From positions 238,359-302,358 of the forward strand of contig UQVA01000001.1 of NCBI GenBank assembly GCA_900544405.1: a stretch of 64,000 nucleotides of DNA, given 5' to 3'. This document shows, piece after piece, positions 33,327 to 41,997 of the stretch. The notes below the pieces were generated by a model that saw only the letters and a program-made list of their open reading frames with translations, searched no databases and was not told where the DNA came from. The first letter of the stretch is position 1, and each line of letters starts with the position of its first letter. Made by a program: the position numbers and the translations under genes. This DNA is from an uncultured Eubacteriales bacterium. Its GTDB lineage: Bacteria; Bacillota; Clostridia; Oscillospirales; Oscillospiraceae.

Positions 33327-33632
33327 ATGTACGAAAAAGTGAATTTTGAACGTGCTAAGACCATCATGGACGCAGAGCCCCATGTGCTGCTGGATGTCCG
33401 GGACGAGGAAGAATACATTACCGGCCACGCCGCCGGGGCCGTTCTGCTGCCCCTGGGAGAGTTGGACGATGTGCGGGCGGCGGAGGTCATCCCGGGTCTG
33501 ACGACGCCGGTGCTGGTGTACTGCCGCAGCGGTCGGCGCAGCTTTCAGGCGGCCCAGCTGCTGGAGGAGTACGGCTATGAACACATTTATGACATCGGCG
33601 GCCTGGTGGGCTGGCCCTACGGGATGGAATAA
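33327..33632 (+). CDS. Single-domain rhodanese
   Basis: A 101-residue sulfurtransferase with LLDVRDEEEYITGHAAGA and the active-site loop YCRSGRRS (Cys66). It carries persulfide sulfur or acts on thiols in the cytoplasm. It starts ATG after CGGAGGGAA. Its position beside an iron-sulfur protein suggests a role in sulfur delivery, which is inference. Confidence 0.9.
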   Translation: MYEKVNFERAKTIMDAEPHVLLDVRDEEEYITGHAAGAVLLPLGELDDVRAAEVIPGLTTPVLVYCRSGRRSFQAAQLLEEYGYEHIYDIGGLVGWPYGME

Positions 33633-33652
33633 GCAGATTTACCATCATCCTG

Positions 33653-33736
33653 TTATAAGCGGAAAATCGCAATGACCAGCGTGATAACGGAAATGATGAC
33701 CGAAGTGCAAGGAAATAACGCCTCGTATGTGACCAT
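33653..33736 (-). CDS. Holin-like small hydrophobic toxin candidate (type I TA)
   Basis: A 27-residue peptide, ATG at 33736, preceded by AGGAG at eight bases. It begins MVTYEALF and continues with an uninterrupted hydrophobic helix ending AIFRL. This matches the pattern of the Firmicutes putative holin-like toxin family (M-x-YEAL, hydrophobic helix, basic end), members of which act in type I toxin-antitoxin systems. The leader has a CTCC that can pair with the GGAG of the ribosome site. An antisense RNA is expected but not proved; a chance frame cannot be excluded. Confidence 0.6.
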   Translation of the reverse strand: MVTYEALFPCTSVIISVITLVIAIFRL

Positions 33737-34150
33737 TCGTTATCTCCTGTCTTCCCGGAGGCAGCCGTCCGCCGTTTTGTGGTATCCCTTCCGGGTCTTG
33801 CGACCGATACCTTCCTATCACAGTTCGACCAAATGTGCAAGTAAAAAATATGAGAAATATCCAAATATTTCTTTCAGCCCCTGCCAAACAGGGCAGGGGA
33901 GACGATTTCGGATAAATCTTGCAGGCTGCCTGGAAATTTTGCCCCCGATGCCGGTCTCGGAACCGGCGTCGGGGGCTTTTTGCGGGAAATGCGAATCTGT
34001 CTGCCTGGCCTCGACAGGAATCGACGAAATTTGAATCGTTACCAATTTCTCGATAACTTGAAATGCGTATTATTTTTCGTCTTACTGCACAAAAAATGAC
34101 TTCGTGTTTTGGTGAAAACGTGGAAAGTCGGTTTTCTCGACAAATAGCAC
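33737..34150. other. Structure-rich intergenic region, possible small RNA
   Basis: No gene is seen. In order on the plus strand there are hairpins AGAAATAT-CCAA-ATATTTCT (33853-33872) and CCCCTGCC / GGCAGGGG (33878-33899), then a strong terminator at 33941-33981. Further right, an AT-rich stretch contains CTCGACAAA (34136-34144), the complement of a Spo0A-box-like TTTGTCGAG, and a TCGACA at 34011. Confidence 0.5.
33941..33981 (+). terminator. Strong orphan terminator
   Basis: A 15 bp stem, GCCCCCGATGCCGGT with its near-perfect complement, followed by TTTTT. There is no plus-strand coding gene directly upstream, so it may end a small RNA or the rhodanese transcript. Confidence 0.8.
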
Positions 34151-34209
34151 TTGCAATTCCGAGTAGAATGTTGTAGAGTATAGACACAAGGACTTGGAAA
34201 CGTTTCCAA
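34151..34209 (+). promoter_or_regulatory. Promoter and LacI-type operator of the sugar ABC operon
   Basis: TTGCAA (34151-34156), 17 bp, TAGAGT (34174-34179), then the perfect 16 bp palindrome TTGGAAACGTTTCCAA (34194-34209) just downstream of the expected start. GGAAACGTTTCC is the classical LacI/CcpA family operator shape. Repression by the LacI protein at 37604 is the simplest reading; CcpA is the alternative. Confidence 0.75.
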
Positions 34210-34253
34210 TCCGTGAAACCGGGAAACCGGAAATTAACTAGGAGGAACAAATC

Positions 34254-35630
34254 ATGAAGAAGATCATCGCTTTGCTGCTGGCAGCGGTCATGGTTCTGGG
34301 ACTCGCCGCCTGTGCAGGCAAGCCCACCGACACCACCCCCTCCAGCAACGACACCAAACCCGCAGACACCAAGGCTACCGAGCCCGCCACCAAGGCTACC
34401 GAGCCTGCCGCAGCCGCTACCGGCTCCGTGTACTACCTGAACTTCAAGCCCGAAGCTGACCAGGCCTGGCAGGATCTGGCCAAGCTGTATACCGAAAAGA
34501 CCGGCGTGAAGGTCACGGTTGTGACTGCCGCTTCCGGCACCTACAACGACACCCTCACCGCCGAGATGGACAAGTCCGCCGCTCCTACCCTGTTCCAGGT
34601 TGGCAACCAGGGCGCTGTGGAGTCCTGGGGCGACTACTGCCTGGACCTGCGGGATACCGACGTGTACAAGGAAATGACCACCGATTCCTTCAACCTGCAC
34701 AATGATGCCGGTGAGGTTGTTTCCATTGGTTACTGCTATGAGGCTTTCGGCATTATCGTCAACAAGGCTCTGCTGAAGCAGGCCGGTTACGAATTGTCCG
34801 ACATCACCAATTTCGAGTCCCTGAAGAAGGTCGCCGATGACATCCACGCCCGTGCCGGTGAGCTGGGCTTCGATGCCTTCACCTCCGCAGGTCTGGACGG
34901 CTCCTCCTCTTGGAGATTCTCCGGCCACCTGGCCAATATGCCCCTGTACTATCAGTTCCGGGACAACAATGTGACCAAGAAGCCTGCCACCATTACCAAC
35001 GCCTATCTTGAGAACTACAAGAACATCTGGGACCTGTACATCACTGATTCCGCCACCACCGGCGCGGCCCTGGCTTCCGCTACCGGCGACCAGGCCGAGG
35101 CTGAGTTCGGACAGGGCAAGGCCGTGTTCTATCAGAACGGCTCTTGGGAGTATTCCAACCTGACCGGTGAGACCAAGGGTTTCAAGATGAATCCCGACGA
35201 TCTGGCTATGATTCCCATTTACTGCGGTGTGGACGGCGAAGAAAAGGCCGGCCTGTGCTGCGGCACCGAGAACTGCTGGGCTGTGAATAAGGAAGCCAGC
35301 GAAGAGGACATCCAGGCTACTCTGGACTTCATGTACTGGGTCGTGACCTCTGAAGAAGGCACCACCATGCTGGCCAAGGAATTCGGCCCCATCCCCTTTA
35401 AGAACGCCAAGGAGCCGGAGAACGTGTTCTTTGCACAGGCCAACGAGTACACCGCTCAGGGTAACTACGTGGTCACTTGGGCCTTCAACTACACTCCCGC
35501 CGTTGACGAGTGGAGAGCCGGTGTGGTCGATGCACTGACCCAGTACACCGCTGGTCAGGGTGACTGGTCTGCCGTAGAGACCGCCTTCGTGGACGGCTGG
35601 GCGACCTGCTATGCCAAGGACAACGGTTAA
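34254..35630 (+). CDS. Sugar ABC transporter substrate-binding lipoprotein
   Basis: A 458-residue extracellular lipoprotein: signal peptide, lipobox LAAC near residue 20, a Thr/Pro/Ala/Lys-rich linker to about residue 58, then a family 1 (MalE-like) binding protein fold. It delivers an oligosaccharide, probably maltodextrin judging by the downstream malQ, to the two permeases that follow. The codon choice is more biased than in the surrounding genes, typical of high expression. The ribosome site is AGGAGG. Confidence 0.9.
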   Translation: MKKIIALLLAAVMVLGLAACAGKPTDTTPSSNDTKPADTKATEPATKATEPAAAATGSVYYLNFKPEADQAWQDLAKLYTEKTGVKVTVVTAASGTYNDTLTAEMDKSAAPTLFQVGNQGAVESWGDYCLDLRDTDVYKEMTTDSFNLHNDAGEVVSIGYCYEAFGIIVNKALLKQAGYELSDITNFESLKKVADDIHARAGELGFDAFTSAGLDGSSSWRFSGHLANMPLYYQFRDNNVTKKPATITNAYLENYKNIWDLYITDSATTGAALASATGDQAEAEFGQGKAVFYQNGSWEYSNLTGETKGFKMNPDDLAMIPIYCGVDGEEKAGLCCGTENCWAVNKEASEEDIQATLDFMYWVVTSEEGTTMLAKEFGPIPFKNAKEPENVFFAQANEYTAQGNYVVTWAFNYTPAVDEWRAGVVDALTQYTAGQGDWSAVETAFVDGWATCYAKDNG

Positions 35631-35661
35631 TTTTCAAAAATCTTTCCCAAACATCAACGCA

Positions 35662-35690
35662 GGGGGCGAGCGGACCGCTCGCCCCCTTTT
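35662..35690 (+). terminator. Intercistronic hairpin after the binding protein
   Basis: A 12 bp GC stem (35662-35673 with 35675-35686) then TTTT. Partial termination here would keep binding protein above permease levels. Confidence 0.75.
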
Positions 35691-35790
35691 CCGAAATCCG
35701 GAGGCATTTTTCGTAAGATTGTCAGATCCTGCGAGGCGTGCCTTTGGGGTTCGGAAGAACTCCCAAATTATTTTCAAGAGGAGAATGGTT

Positions 35791-36684
35791 ATGGCAAAAC
35801 GAAAACTCGACCGGGACGCCCTGAATTCCAAGCTGATCCGTCGGCCCATCCAGCGCTGCTTCCCGATCTTCCTGCTGCCCACCTTTGCAGCGTTCTGCAT
35901 CGGCTTCCTTTATCCCTTCGGAAAGGGCCTGTTCCTGAGCTTCTGCAATTTCAAGACCACTAGCAAATGGACCTGGGCGGGCCTTGCCAATTACGTGAAG
36001 GCCTTCCAGGACAGCAGTTTCCTGTATTCCTTCGGGTTTACGGCTTTGTATGCACTGGTGTCGCTGGTTCTCATCAATGTGCTGGCCTTTGCCGTGGCCT
36101 ATGCGCTGACACGGGGCATCAAGGGCTCCAACCTGTTCCGGACCGTGTTTTTCATGCCGAACCTGATCGGCGGCATCGTCCTGGGCTATATCTGGTCCAT
36201 GATCTTTGACGGCATTCTCTCCCGCTACGGAACGTCCATTCTACTGAATACGAAATACGGCTTCTGGGGCTTAGTCATCCTGGTAGGCTGGCAGCAGATC
36301 GGCTACATGATGATTATTTACATCGCCGGTCTGAACGCCGTACCGGAGGATATGCTGGAAGCGGCGAAAATCGACGGTGCCAATGCGTGGACTACACTAT
36401 GGAAGATCACGATTCCCAATGTGATGCCCTCCATCACTATCTGCACTTTCCTGACCCTGACCAATTCCTTCAAACTCTATGACCAGAACCTGGCCCTGAC
36501 GGAAGGACGGCCCTTCAAGGGCGCCATCCATACCACGGAAATGCTGGCGCTGAACATCGTCAATTCCAATACCATTAAGACCCGGGGCGTGGGACAGGCG
36601 AAGGCCGTTCTGTTCTTCGTGCTGGTGGCAGCCATCGGCGTCATGCAGCTCCTTGCGACCCGGAAAAAGGAGGTACAGCAGTAA
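35791..36684 (+). CDS. Sugar ABC transporter permease, MalF-like
   Basis: A 297-residue inner-membrane permease with six helices and the EAA loop EAAKIDGANAWTTLWKITIP (about residues 190-209), which docks the ATPase. The ATG at 35791 is used because GAGGAG (35778-35783) sits seven bases upstream; the ATG at 35785 is too close. Its partner follows with a 1 bp overlap. Confidence 0.92.
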   Translation: MAKRKLDRDALNSKLIRRPIQRCFPIFLLPTFAAFCIGFLYPFGKGLFLSFCNFKTTSKWTWAGLANYVKAFQDSSFLYSFGFTALYALVSLVLINVLAFAVAYALTRGIKGSNLFRTVFFMPNLIGGIVLGYIWSMIFDGILSRYGTSILLNTKYGFWGLVILVGWQQIGYMMIIYIAGLNAVPEDMLEAAKIDGANAWTTLWKITIPNVMPSITICTFLTLTNSFKLYDQNLALTEGRPFKGAIHTTEMLALNIVNSNTIKTRGVGQAKAVLFFVLVAAIGVMQLLATRKKEVQQ

Positions 36685-37547
36685 TGAAACGGAAAAGTTC
36701 TGATCTGCGGCAGGAAAAACGGAACAAAATGGTCCTCACCTGCGTGTTTGCCGTGCTGGCAGTGGTGTACCTGCTGCCCATTTTCCTGGTGCTTATCAAT
36801 TCCTTTAAGGACAATGCCTTTGTCAACACCCAGACCTTTGCCCTTCCCAATGGGGAGTCCTTTGCGGGTTTGGCCAATTATGAAAAGGGCCTGACCTTCG
36901 GCAACTATCCTTTCCTGAAATCCGCTTTTTACAGCCTGTTCATCACCATCGTGTCTTCGGCGCTGATTTTGCTTTGCACTTCTATGGCCGCCTGGTACAT
37001 TTCCCGTGTGGGCTCTCTGGTGAGCAAAGTGGTGTATTATCTGTGTGTATTCTCCATGGTGGTGCCATTCCAGATGGTCATGTTCACCCTTCCTAAGACG
37101 GCGGACGCCCTCCATCTGAATACACCCTGGACCATCCCCATTATCTACCTGGGCTTCGGCGCAGGCCTTGCGGTCTTTATGTTTGCCGGATTCGTGAAGT
37201 CCATCCCTCTGGAAATCGAAGAAGCGGCGGCTATTGATGGCTGCGGTCCGGTGCGGACCTTCTTCTCTGTGGTGTTCCCCATGCTGCGGCCTACCATGAT
37301 CAGTGTGGGCGTGCTGGAGATCATGTGGGTGTGGAACGATTATCTGCTGCCCTATCTGGTTCTGGACCGGAAGAAGTATATGACCATCCCGATTCACATC
37401 CAGTATTTGAAGGGCAGTTTTGGCTCCGTAGACTTGGGTGCGGTGATGGCGCTGATCCTCATCAGCATCATTCCGGTGATTGTGTTCTACCTGACCTGCC
37501 AGAAATACATCATCAAGGGTGTGGCCGCCGGTGCGGTAAAGGGTTGA
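36684..37547 (+). CDS. Sugar ABC transporter permease, MalG-like
   Basis: A 287-residue permease with six helices and the EAA motif EEAAAIDGCGPVRTFFSVVFP (about 185-205). It pairs with the previous protein. No ATPase gene is in this operon, so the stand-alone MsmK-like ATPase at 52563 is the probable energy source. Its last codons contain the -35 of the next promoter. Confidence 0.92.
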   Translation: MKRKSSDLRQEKRNKMVLTCVFAVLAVVYLLPIFLVLINSFKDNAFVNTQTFALPNGESFAGLANYEKGLTFGNYPFLKSAFYSLFITIVSSALILLCTSMAAWYISRVGSLVSKVVYYLCVFSMVVPFQMVMFTLPKTADALHLNTPWTIPIIYLGFGAGLAVFMFAGFVKSIPLEIEEAAAIDGCGPVRTFFSVVFPMLRPTMISVGVLEIMWVWNDYLLPYLVLDRKKYMTIPIHIQYLKGSFGSVDLGAVMALILISIIPVIVFYLTCQKYIIKGVAAGAVKG

Positions 37548-37571
37548 CCTTCTGACGGAACGTGGTATAAT
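37544..37571 (+). promoter_or_regulatory. Promoter of lacI-malQ
   Basis: TTGACC (37544-37549), 16 bp, TATAAT (37566-37571). The -35 overlaps the stop codon of the permease gene. Confidence 0.8.
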
Positions 37572-37603
37572 TTCCCCGTGTGTAACGAAATGAGGGAACT
37601 TAT

Positions 37604-38614
37604 GTGACGATCAAAGACTTGTCTGCTCAGACCGGCTACTCCGTGGGGACCATTTCCAGAGTGCTGAACGGCCATCCCAACGTCAGCGAGAAGTCCCGTG
37701 CGGCCATTCTGGAAGCGGTCCGGGAAAGCGGCTTTGAGTTGAATGCAAATGCAAAAAATTTGAAACAGCAACACGCCACATCCATTCTGGTGATGGTGAA
37801 GGGTTCCTCCAACGAGTTGTTCCGCAGCCTGTTGGAGGCCATTCAGGGCCGCCTCAGCAAGACCCGCTACCCGGTCAGCGTGGAATACCTGGACGAGGAC
37901 GATAATGAAGTCTTGCAGGCCCTTCGGCTCTGCCGGGAGAAAAAGCCCCTGGGTATCCTGTTTCTGGGGGGCAATACCGCCGATTTTCGGACGGATTTCA
38001 GCCGCATCGATCTGCCTTGTGTACTGGTTACCCGTGACGCTTCGGAATTGTCCTTCGGCAACCTGTCCAGCGTGTCCTCAGACGATCGGCTGGCCGCCAG
38101 AAGGGGACTGGAATGTCTCATTCGCCTGGGCCACCGACACATCGCCGTCATCGGCGGCAATATGGAGTTGTCCGATGTGAGCCGCCTGCGCTATGAGGGC
38201 TGCATGGACGCCTTCCAGGCTGCGGACATCGTCTTTGACCCGAAACGGGACTATATGGGCGTGCGCTTTTCCTATCAGGACGGCTACCGGGCTACTCAGG
38301 CCCTGCTCTCCCGTGGCCGTGATTTCTCCGCCATTTTTGCGGCGGCGGATGTGATGGCCATTGGGGCCATGCGGGCCTTACGGGACAACGGTCTGCGGGT
38401 GCCGGAGGATGTGTCCGTTATGGGCTTCGACGGGCTGAAATTGGGGGATTATCTCATTCCCAACCTGTCCAGCGTGGCCCAGAATGTGGAGGAAATGGCC
38501 AAGGAAAGCGTGTCCATTCTGCTGGATCAGATCGAAAACGGCGCCGAGGCCCGCCATGAATTGGTGGGAGTGGCCGTGAAATGGAAAGAAAGTATCAAAG
38601 CGTTGGAGGAATAG
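37604..38614 (+). CDS. LacI-family transcriptional regulator
   Basis: A 336-residue repressor. The N-terminal helix-turn-helix (TIKDLSAQTGYSVGTISRVLNGHPNVSEKSR) and hinge are followed by a periplasmic-binding-protein-like sensor domain. It starts at a GTG (37604) after GAGGG. It probably binds the palindrome at 34194 and responds to a maltodextrin or derived sugar. Separate promoter from the transporter operon, shared with malQ. Confidence 0.93.
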   Translation: MTIKDLSAQTGYSVGTISRVLNGHPNVSEKSRAAILEAVRESGFELNANAKNLKQQHATSILVMVKGSSNELFRSLLEAIQGRLSKTRYPVSVEYLDEDDNEVLQALRLCREKKPLGILFLGGNTADFRTDFSRIDLPCVLVTRDASELSFGNLSSVSSDDRLAARRGLECLIRLGHRHIAVIGGNMELSDVSRLRYEGCMDAFQAADIVFDPKRDYMGVRFSYQDGYRATQALLSRGRDFSAIFAAADVMAIGAMRALRDNGLRVPEDVSVMGFDGLKLGDYLIPNLSSVAQNVEEMAKESVSILLDQIENGAEARHELVGVAVKWKESIKALEE

Positions 38615-38616
38615 AA

Positions 38617-40089
38617 ATGCGTGCAAGCGGCATTTTGATGCACCTGACCTCGCTGCCCGGCCCCTACGGGGTGGGCACTATGGGAAAGGCTGCTTACGAG
38701 TTTGTGGATTTTCTGGAGGCGGCCGGTCAAAAATACTGGCAGATTCTGCCCCTTTGCCCCACGGGCTACGGGGATTCGCCTTACCAGTCCTTTTCCACCT
38801 TTGCGGGGAATCCTTATCTCATTGATCTGGACACCCTGGTGGATCGGGGGCTTCTCCGGAAGGACGAGATCGAGGCCTGGTGCTGGCAGGAGCGGGAGAA
38901 TAAAGTCTGCTACCGGCTGCTGTATGAAAACCGGGGCAAGGTCCTGCATAAAGCCTTTGAGCGGTTCCGGCCCGATGAAAAATATGAGGCCTACGTTGCC
39001 CAGCAGCAGGATTGGCTGCCGGATTATGCTCTGTTTATGACCTTGAAAGAGGTCTATCCCGGCGGCGACTGGCTCTCCTGGCCGGAGGACCTGCGGCTGC
39101 GCCGGGAGGATGCCCTGGCCCAGGCGGCAAAGACCTATGATGCGGAGATTCGCTATCAGTATTTCCTGCAATATACCTTCCGCTGCCAGTGGGAGGCCCT
39201 GCGGGCCTACGCCAAGGAAAAGGACATTTCCATCATCGGCGACGTGCCCATTTATGTGCCGCTGGATTCTGCGGACGTGTGGGCCAACTACGACCTGTTC
39301 CAGCTGGGGGAGGACCGGCGGCCCAAGCTGGTGGCCGGATGCCCGCCGGATGGCTTTACGGCTGACGGCCAGCTTTGGGGCAATCCACTTTATAATTGGG
39401 AGGCCATGAAGGCCACGGGCTACGCCTGGTGGCTTCGCCGCCTGGGGGCTGCGGCCACTCTGTTTGATGTGGTGCGGCTGGATCATTTCCGGGGCTTTGA
39501 AAGTTACTGGGCGGTCCCGGCAGGGGAGACTACGGCGAAAAACGGCTCCTGGCAGCCCGGCCCGGGCATGGATTTCATCGGTGTGCTGAAAGAAAGACTG
39601 CCGGAGCTGGACTTCATTGCCGAGGACTTGGGCTTCCTGACCCCGGAGGTCAAGCAAATGCAGAAGGATTCCGGCTATCCCGGCATGAAAGTGCTGGAAT
39701 TCGCCTTTGATTCCAGAGAACCCAGCTATTATCTGCCCTATCGCTACACGACCAATTCTATCTGCTACCTGGGCACTCACGACAACATGACCATGCAGCA
39801 ATGGTTCGATGAGGCCAAGCCGGAGGACATGGCCTACGCCAAGGAATATATGGGCCTGAATCAGGAAGAAGGCTACGTCTGGGGCATGCTCCGGGGAGGC
39901 ATGGGGGCCGTTTCCAAGCTGTTTGTGGGTCAGATGCAGGACTATCTGGGCCTGGGAGCCGAGGGACGGATGAATTTCCCGGGTTTGCTGTCCGACGCCA
40001 ATTGGACCTGGCGGGCCAAGGATGGCGTTTTCACAGCCGAGCTTGCCAAGCGCATTTATGCCTTGACCAAGCTGTACGGAAGAATTTAA
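38617..40089 (+). CDS. malQ: 4-alpha-glucanotransferase (amylomaltase)
   Basis: A 490-residue GH77 enzyme that transfers glucan chains between maltodextrins in the cytoplasm. MRASGILMHLTSLPGPYGVG, VVRLDHFRGFESYWAVP (nucleophile Asp), FIAEDLG (acid/base Glu) and THDNMT are the family's conserved regions. It follows lacI by 2 bp and uses TTGGAGGA as the ribosome site. It completes a maltodextrin uptake and metabolism module. Confidence 0.96.
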   Translation: MRASGILMHLTSLPGPYGVGTMGKAAYEFVDFLEAAGQKYWQILPLCPTGYGDSPYQSFSTFAGNPYLIDLDTLVDRGLLRKDEIEAWCWQERENKVCYRLLYENRGKVLHKAFERFRPDEKYEAYVAQQQDWLPDYALFMTLKEVYPGGDWLSWPEDLRLRREDALAQAAKTYDAEIRYQYFLQYTFRCQWEALRAYAKEKDISIIGDVPIYVPLDSADVWANYDLFQLGEDRRPKLVAGCPPDGFTADGQLWGNPLYNWEAMKATGYAWWLRRLGAAATLFDVVRLDHFRGFESYWAVPAGETTAKNGSWQPGPGMDFIGVLKERLPELDFIAEDLGFLTPEVKQMQKDSGYPGMKVLEFAFDSREPSYYLPYRYTTNSICYLGTHDNMTMQQWFDEAKPEDMAYAKEYMGLNQEEGYVWGMLRGGMGAVSKLFVGQMQDYLGLGAEGRMNFPGLLSDANWTWRAKDGVFTAELAKRIYALTKLYGRI

Positions 40090-40094
40090 GAATT

Positions 40095-40125
40095 ATGCGG
40101 CAGCTGTTCGGGCTGCCGCATTTTC
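40095..40125 (+). terminator. Terminator after malQ
   Basis: A 10 bp stem ATGCGGCAGC / GCTGCCGCAT followed by TTTTC. Confidence 0.88.
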
Positions 40126-40169
40126 TAAAAAAATTTCCTGTTCCATGCAACCGGGCTTCGGAAAAACCG

Positions 40170-40182
40170 TACTTAGTAAGTA
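40170..40182 (+). promoter_or_regulatory. Palindrome TACTTA-G-TAAGTA before the ECF sigma gene
   Basis: A 13 bp perfect palindrome 27 bp ahead of the start codon and just upstream of the ribosome site. No good sigma-A promoter is visible here, so it may be part of an autoregulated ECF promoter region. Confidence 0.4.
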
Positions 40183-40209
40183 GAAAGACAAAAAAGGAGG
40201 GACCAACCC

Positions 40210-40764
40210 GTGGAGGACCAACAGATCATTGCGCTGTATTTCCAGCGGCAGGAGCAGGCCATTCAGGAGACGGACCGGAAATATGGCCGCCTGTGCCACG
40301 GTATTGCCGTGAACGTACTTTCGGACCGGCAGGATTCCGAGGAGTGCGTCAACGACACATATCTGGCCGTGTGGCATCAGATCCCGACCACCCGGCCCAT
40401 GTCGTTCCGGGCGTTCCTGTGCGGCATCACCCGGAATCTGGCCCTGAAAAAGCTGGAATGGCGGCAGGCGGCGAAACGGCGCTGTCCCGGTACCGTCTCC
40501 CTGGAAGAACTGGAAAACCTGCTTCCGGATGAACGCTTTGCGCCGGATGCCTCCGGCGAGGAGATCGGGGCGTGCATCAACGCATTTCTGGCCCAGGAGC
40601 CGAAGGAGGCCCGGCAGGTCTTTCTACGGCGCTACTGGTATTTTGATTCTGTGGCAGACATTGCCCGCCGGTACGGCTTCACCCAGAGCAAGGTAAAATC
40701 TATGCTCCTGCGGAGCCGGAACCGACTGCGGGAATATTTGGAACAGGAGGGCGTATGGCTATGA
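40210..40764 (+). CDS. ECF-type RNA polymerase sigma factor
   Basis: A 184-residue sigma-70 family factor with region 2 (about residues 20-80; DSEECVNDTYLAVWHQIP) and region 4 helix-turn-helix (about 130-180; SVADIARRYGFTQSKVKSMLLRSRNRLREYL). It starts at GTG 40210 after AAGGAGGG. It overlaps the next gene by 10 bp, the standard arrangement for a sigma factor and its membrane-bound inhibitor. Confidence 0.88.
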   Translation: MEDQQIIALYFQRQEQAIQETDRKYGRLCHGIAVNVLSDRQDSEECVNDTYLAVWHQIPTTRPMSFRAFLCGITRNLALKKLEWRQAAKRRCPGTVSLEELENLLPDERFAPDASGEEIGACINAFLAQEPKEARQVFLRRYWYFDSVADIARRYGFTQSKVKSMLLRSRNRLREYLEQEGVWL

Positions 40765-41906
40765 AAATTCCGAAAATCGTTTGGGCAATGGCCCATGTGG
40801 ATGAGGCGTATCTGGAGGAGGCCATGGACCGGGGGGACCGCTCCTGGCAGCGCTGGGCGGCGCTGGCGGCCTGCCTGGCGTTGGTCATTGGCCTGACGGC
40901 GGCCCTTTGGCCCAAAGCATCGCCGCTGCCGGAACTTCCGTCCCTGACCATTTCCAGAAGTCAGGGCGGGTCCGGCTATGAGGGGTATTCAGTCATGGAC
41001 ATTTCCGAGCTGACCGCCGGGAATCCCTGGCAGCAGGTCCAGGGGGACACCTTGCCGGTGTACCGGAATGTGCTCAGCTGGACGGCCCACCACGAACTCA
41101 GCGGCGACGACCCGGCGGCCATCAAGGCGTTTTTGCTGGAACTGGCCGGACGGCTGGGCCTGACGGAAGCGGACCTGGATATTTCCGATGACCGGGATGA
41201 ACATGACCCGCCCAGAGAATGGGGAATGCGGGCCGAGGGCGGCAATGCCTCGTTCCTTGTCTATATGGACAGGGATGCGCAGGTGCTTTTCACCCCCGAC
41301 GAGCCTCTTCCGGACAGCATCCGCAGCCTGGACGAAAGTTCTTATGAGGCCATGGAGCAGGCGGCGGCCTGGTTCGTGGAGACTTATGCTAATCTTTTGG
41401 ATATGGAGGACCCGCAGATCTGCATCGAGGGCGGCAGCTATAATATTTACGCCGTGCAGCGGTATTCCATCCGGATTTATGACCGGGGCGCAACAGCCGA
41501 GGAAAGCATGATGAACTATTTTTTCCGGTATGTGACGGTCGCACTGAACCATGATGACGGGGAAATCCTCTTGCGGTATCAGGACACGGACCTGTCCCAG
41601 AAGCTGGGGGATTATCCGATCATTTCCGAAAAAGAGGCAAGAAAAATGCTGAAAAACGGGAATTCCATCACTTCGACCGGGTACACCCTTACCGGCAAGG
41701 AGGAGATCGGAAGGGTGGACATCGTGTACCGGGTGGGGCCTTACACCGTGGATTATCTCCCATATTACCGCTTCCTGGTGGAACTGCCCCAGGAGCATTT
41801 CGGCCACAATAACGGAACAAAAACCTATGGAGCCTATTATGTTCCGGCGGTGAACATGGCTTATCTTCCGGATGTGACCCTCTGGAACGGAACATTCAAC
41901 CAATAA
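40755..41906 (+). CDS. Probable membrane anti-sigma/sensor protein
   Basis: A 383-residue protein: about 32 cytoplasmic residues, one membrane helix (about residues 33-51, WAALAACLALVIGLTAALW), and a large extracellular domain with no family I can name. The short cytoplasmic part and gene overlap with the sigma factor suggest it holds the sigma inactive, with the outer domain sensing the signal. The ATG at 40755 follows GGAGG; 40761 is an alternative. Confidence 0.7.
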   Translation: MAMKIPKIVWAMAHVDEAYLEEAMDRGDRSWQRWAALAACLALVIGLTAALWPKASPLPELPSLTISRSQGGSGYEGYSVMDISELTAGNPWQQVQGDTLPVYRNVLSWTAHHELSGDDPAAIKAFLLELAGRLGLTEADLDISDDRDEHDPPREWGMRAEGGNASFLVYMDRDAQVLFTPDEPLPDSIRSLDESSYEAMEQAAAWFVETYANLLDMEDPQICIEGGSYNIYAVQRYSIRIYDRGATAEESMMNYFFRYVTVALNHDDGEILLRYQDTDLSQKLGDYPIISEKEARKMLKNGNSITSTGYTLTGKEEIGRVDIVYRVGPYTVDYLPYYRFLVELPQEHFGHNNGTKTYGAYYVPAVNMAYLPDVTLWNGTFNQ

Positions 41907-41915
41907 AGTCGAAAA

Positions 41916-41958
41916 AGCCCTGGACCTCCTGCTTTTCAGAGGCCCAGGGCTGATTTTT
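41916..41958 (+). terminator. Terminator of the sigma/anti-sigma operon
   Basis: A two-part stem (AGCCCTGG and CCTC pairing with GAGG and CCAGGGCT, with one A/C mismatch), then GATTTTTG. Confidence 0.85.
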
Positions 41959-41961
41959 GCA

Positions 41962-41997
41962 TAAAAAAGTTCCGGTGGACCGAAGTTCACCGGAACT
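41962..41997 (-). terminator. Terminator of the tRNA-Arg gene
   Basis: On the minus strand a 10 bp stem (41997-41988 with 41977-41968) with a 10-base loop, followed by TTTTT. Its first base overlaps the encoded CCA end. Confidence 0.85.

Noticed and set aside
33672..34034. 120-codon plus-strand frame in the intergenic region
   Set aside because: Covers hairpins and the orphan terminator, no ribosome site, no recognisable protein features.
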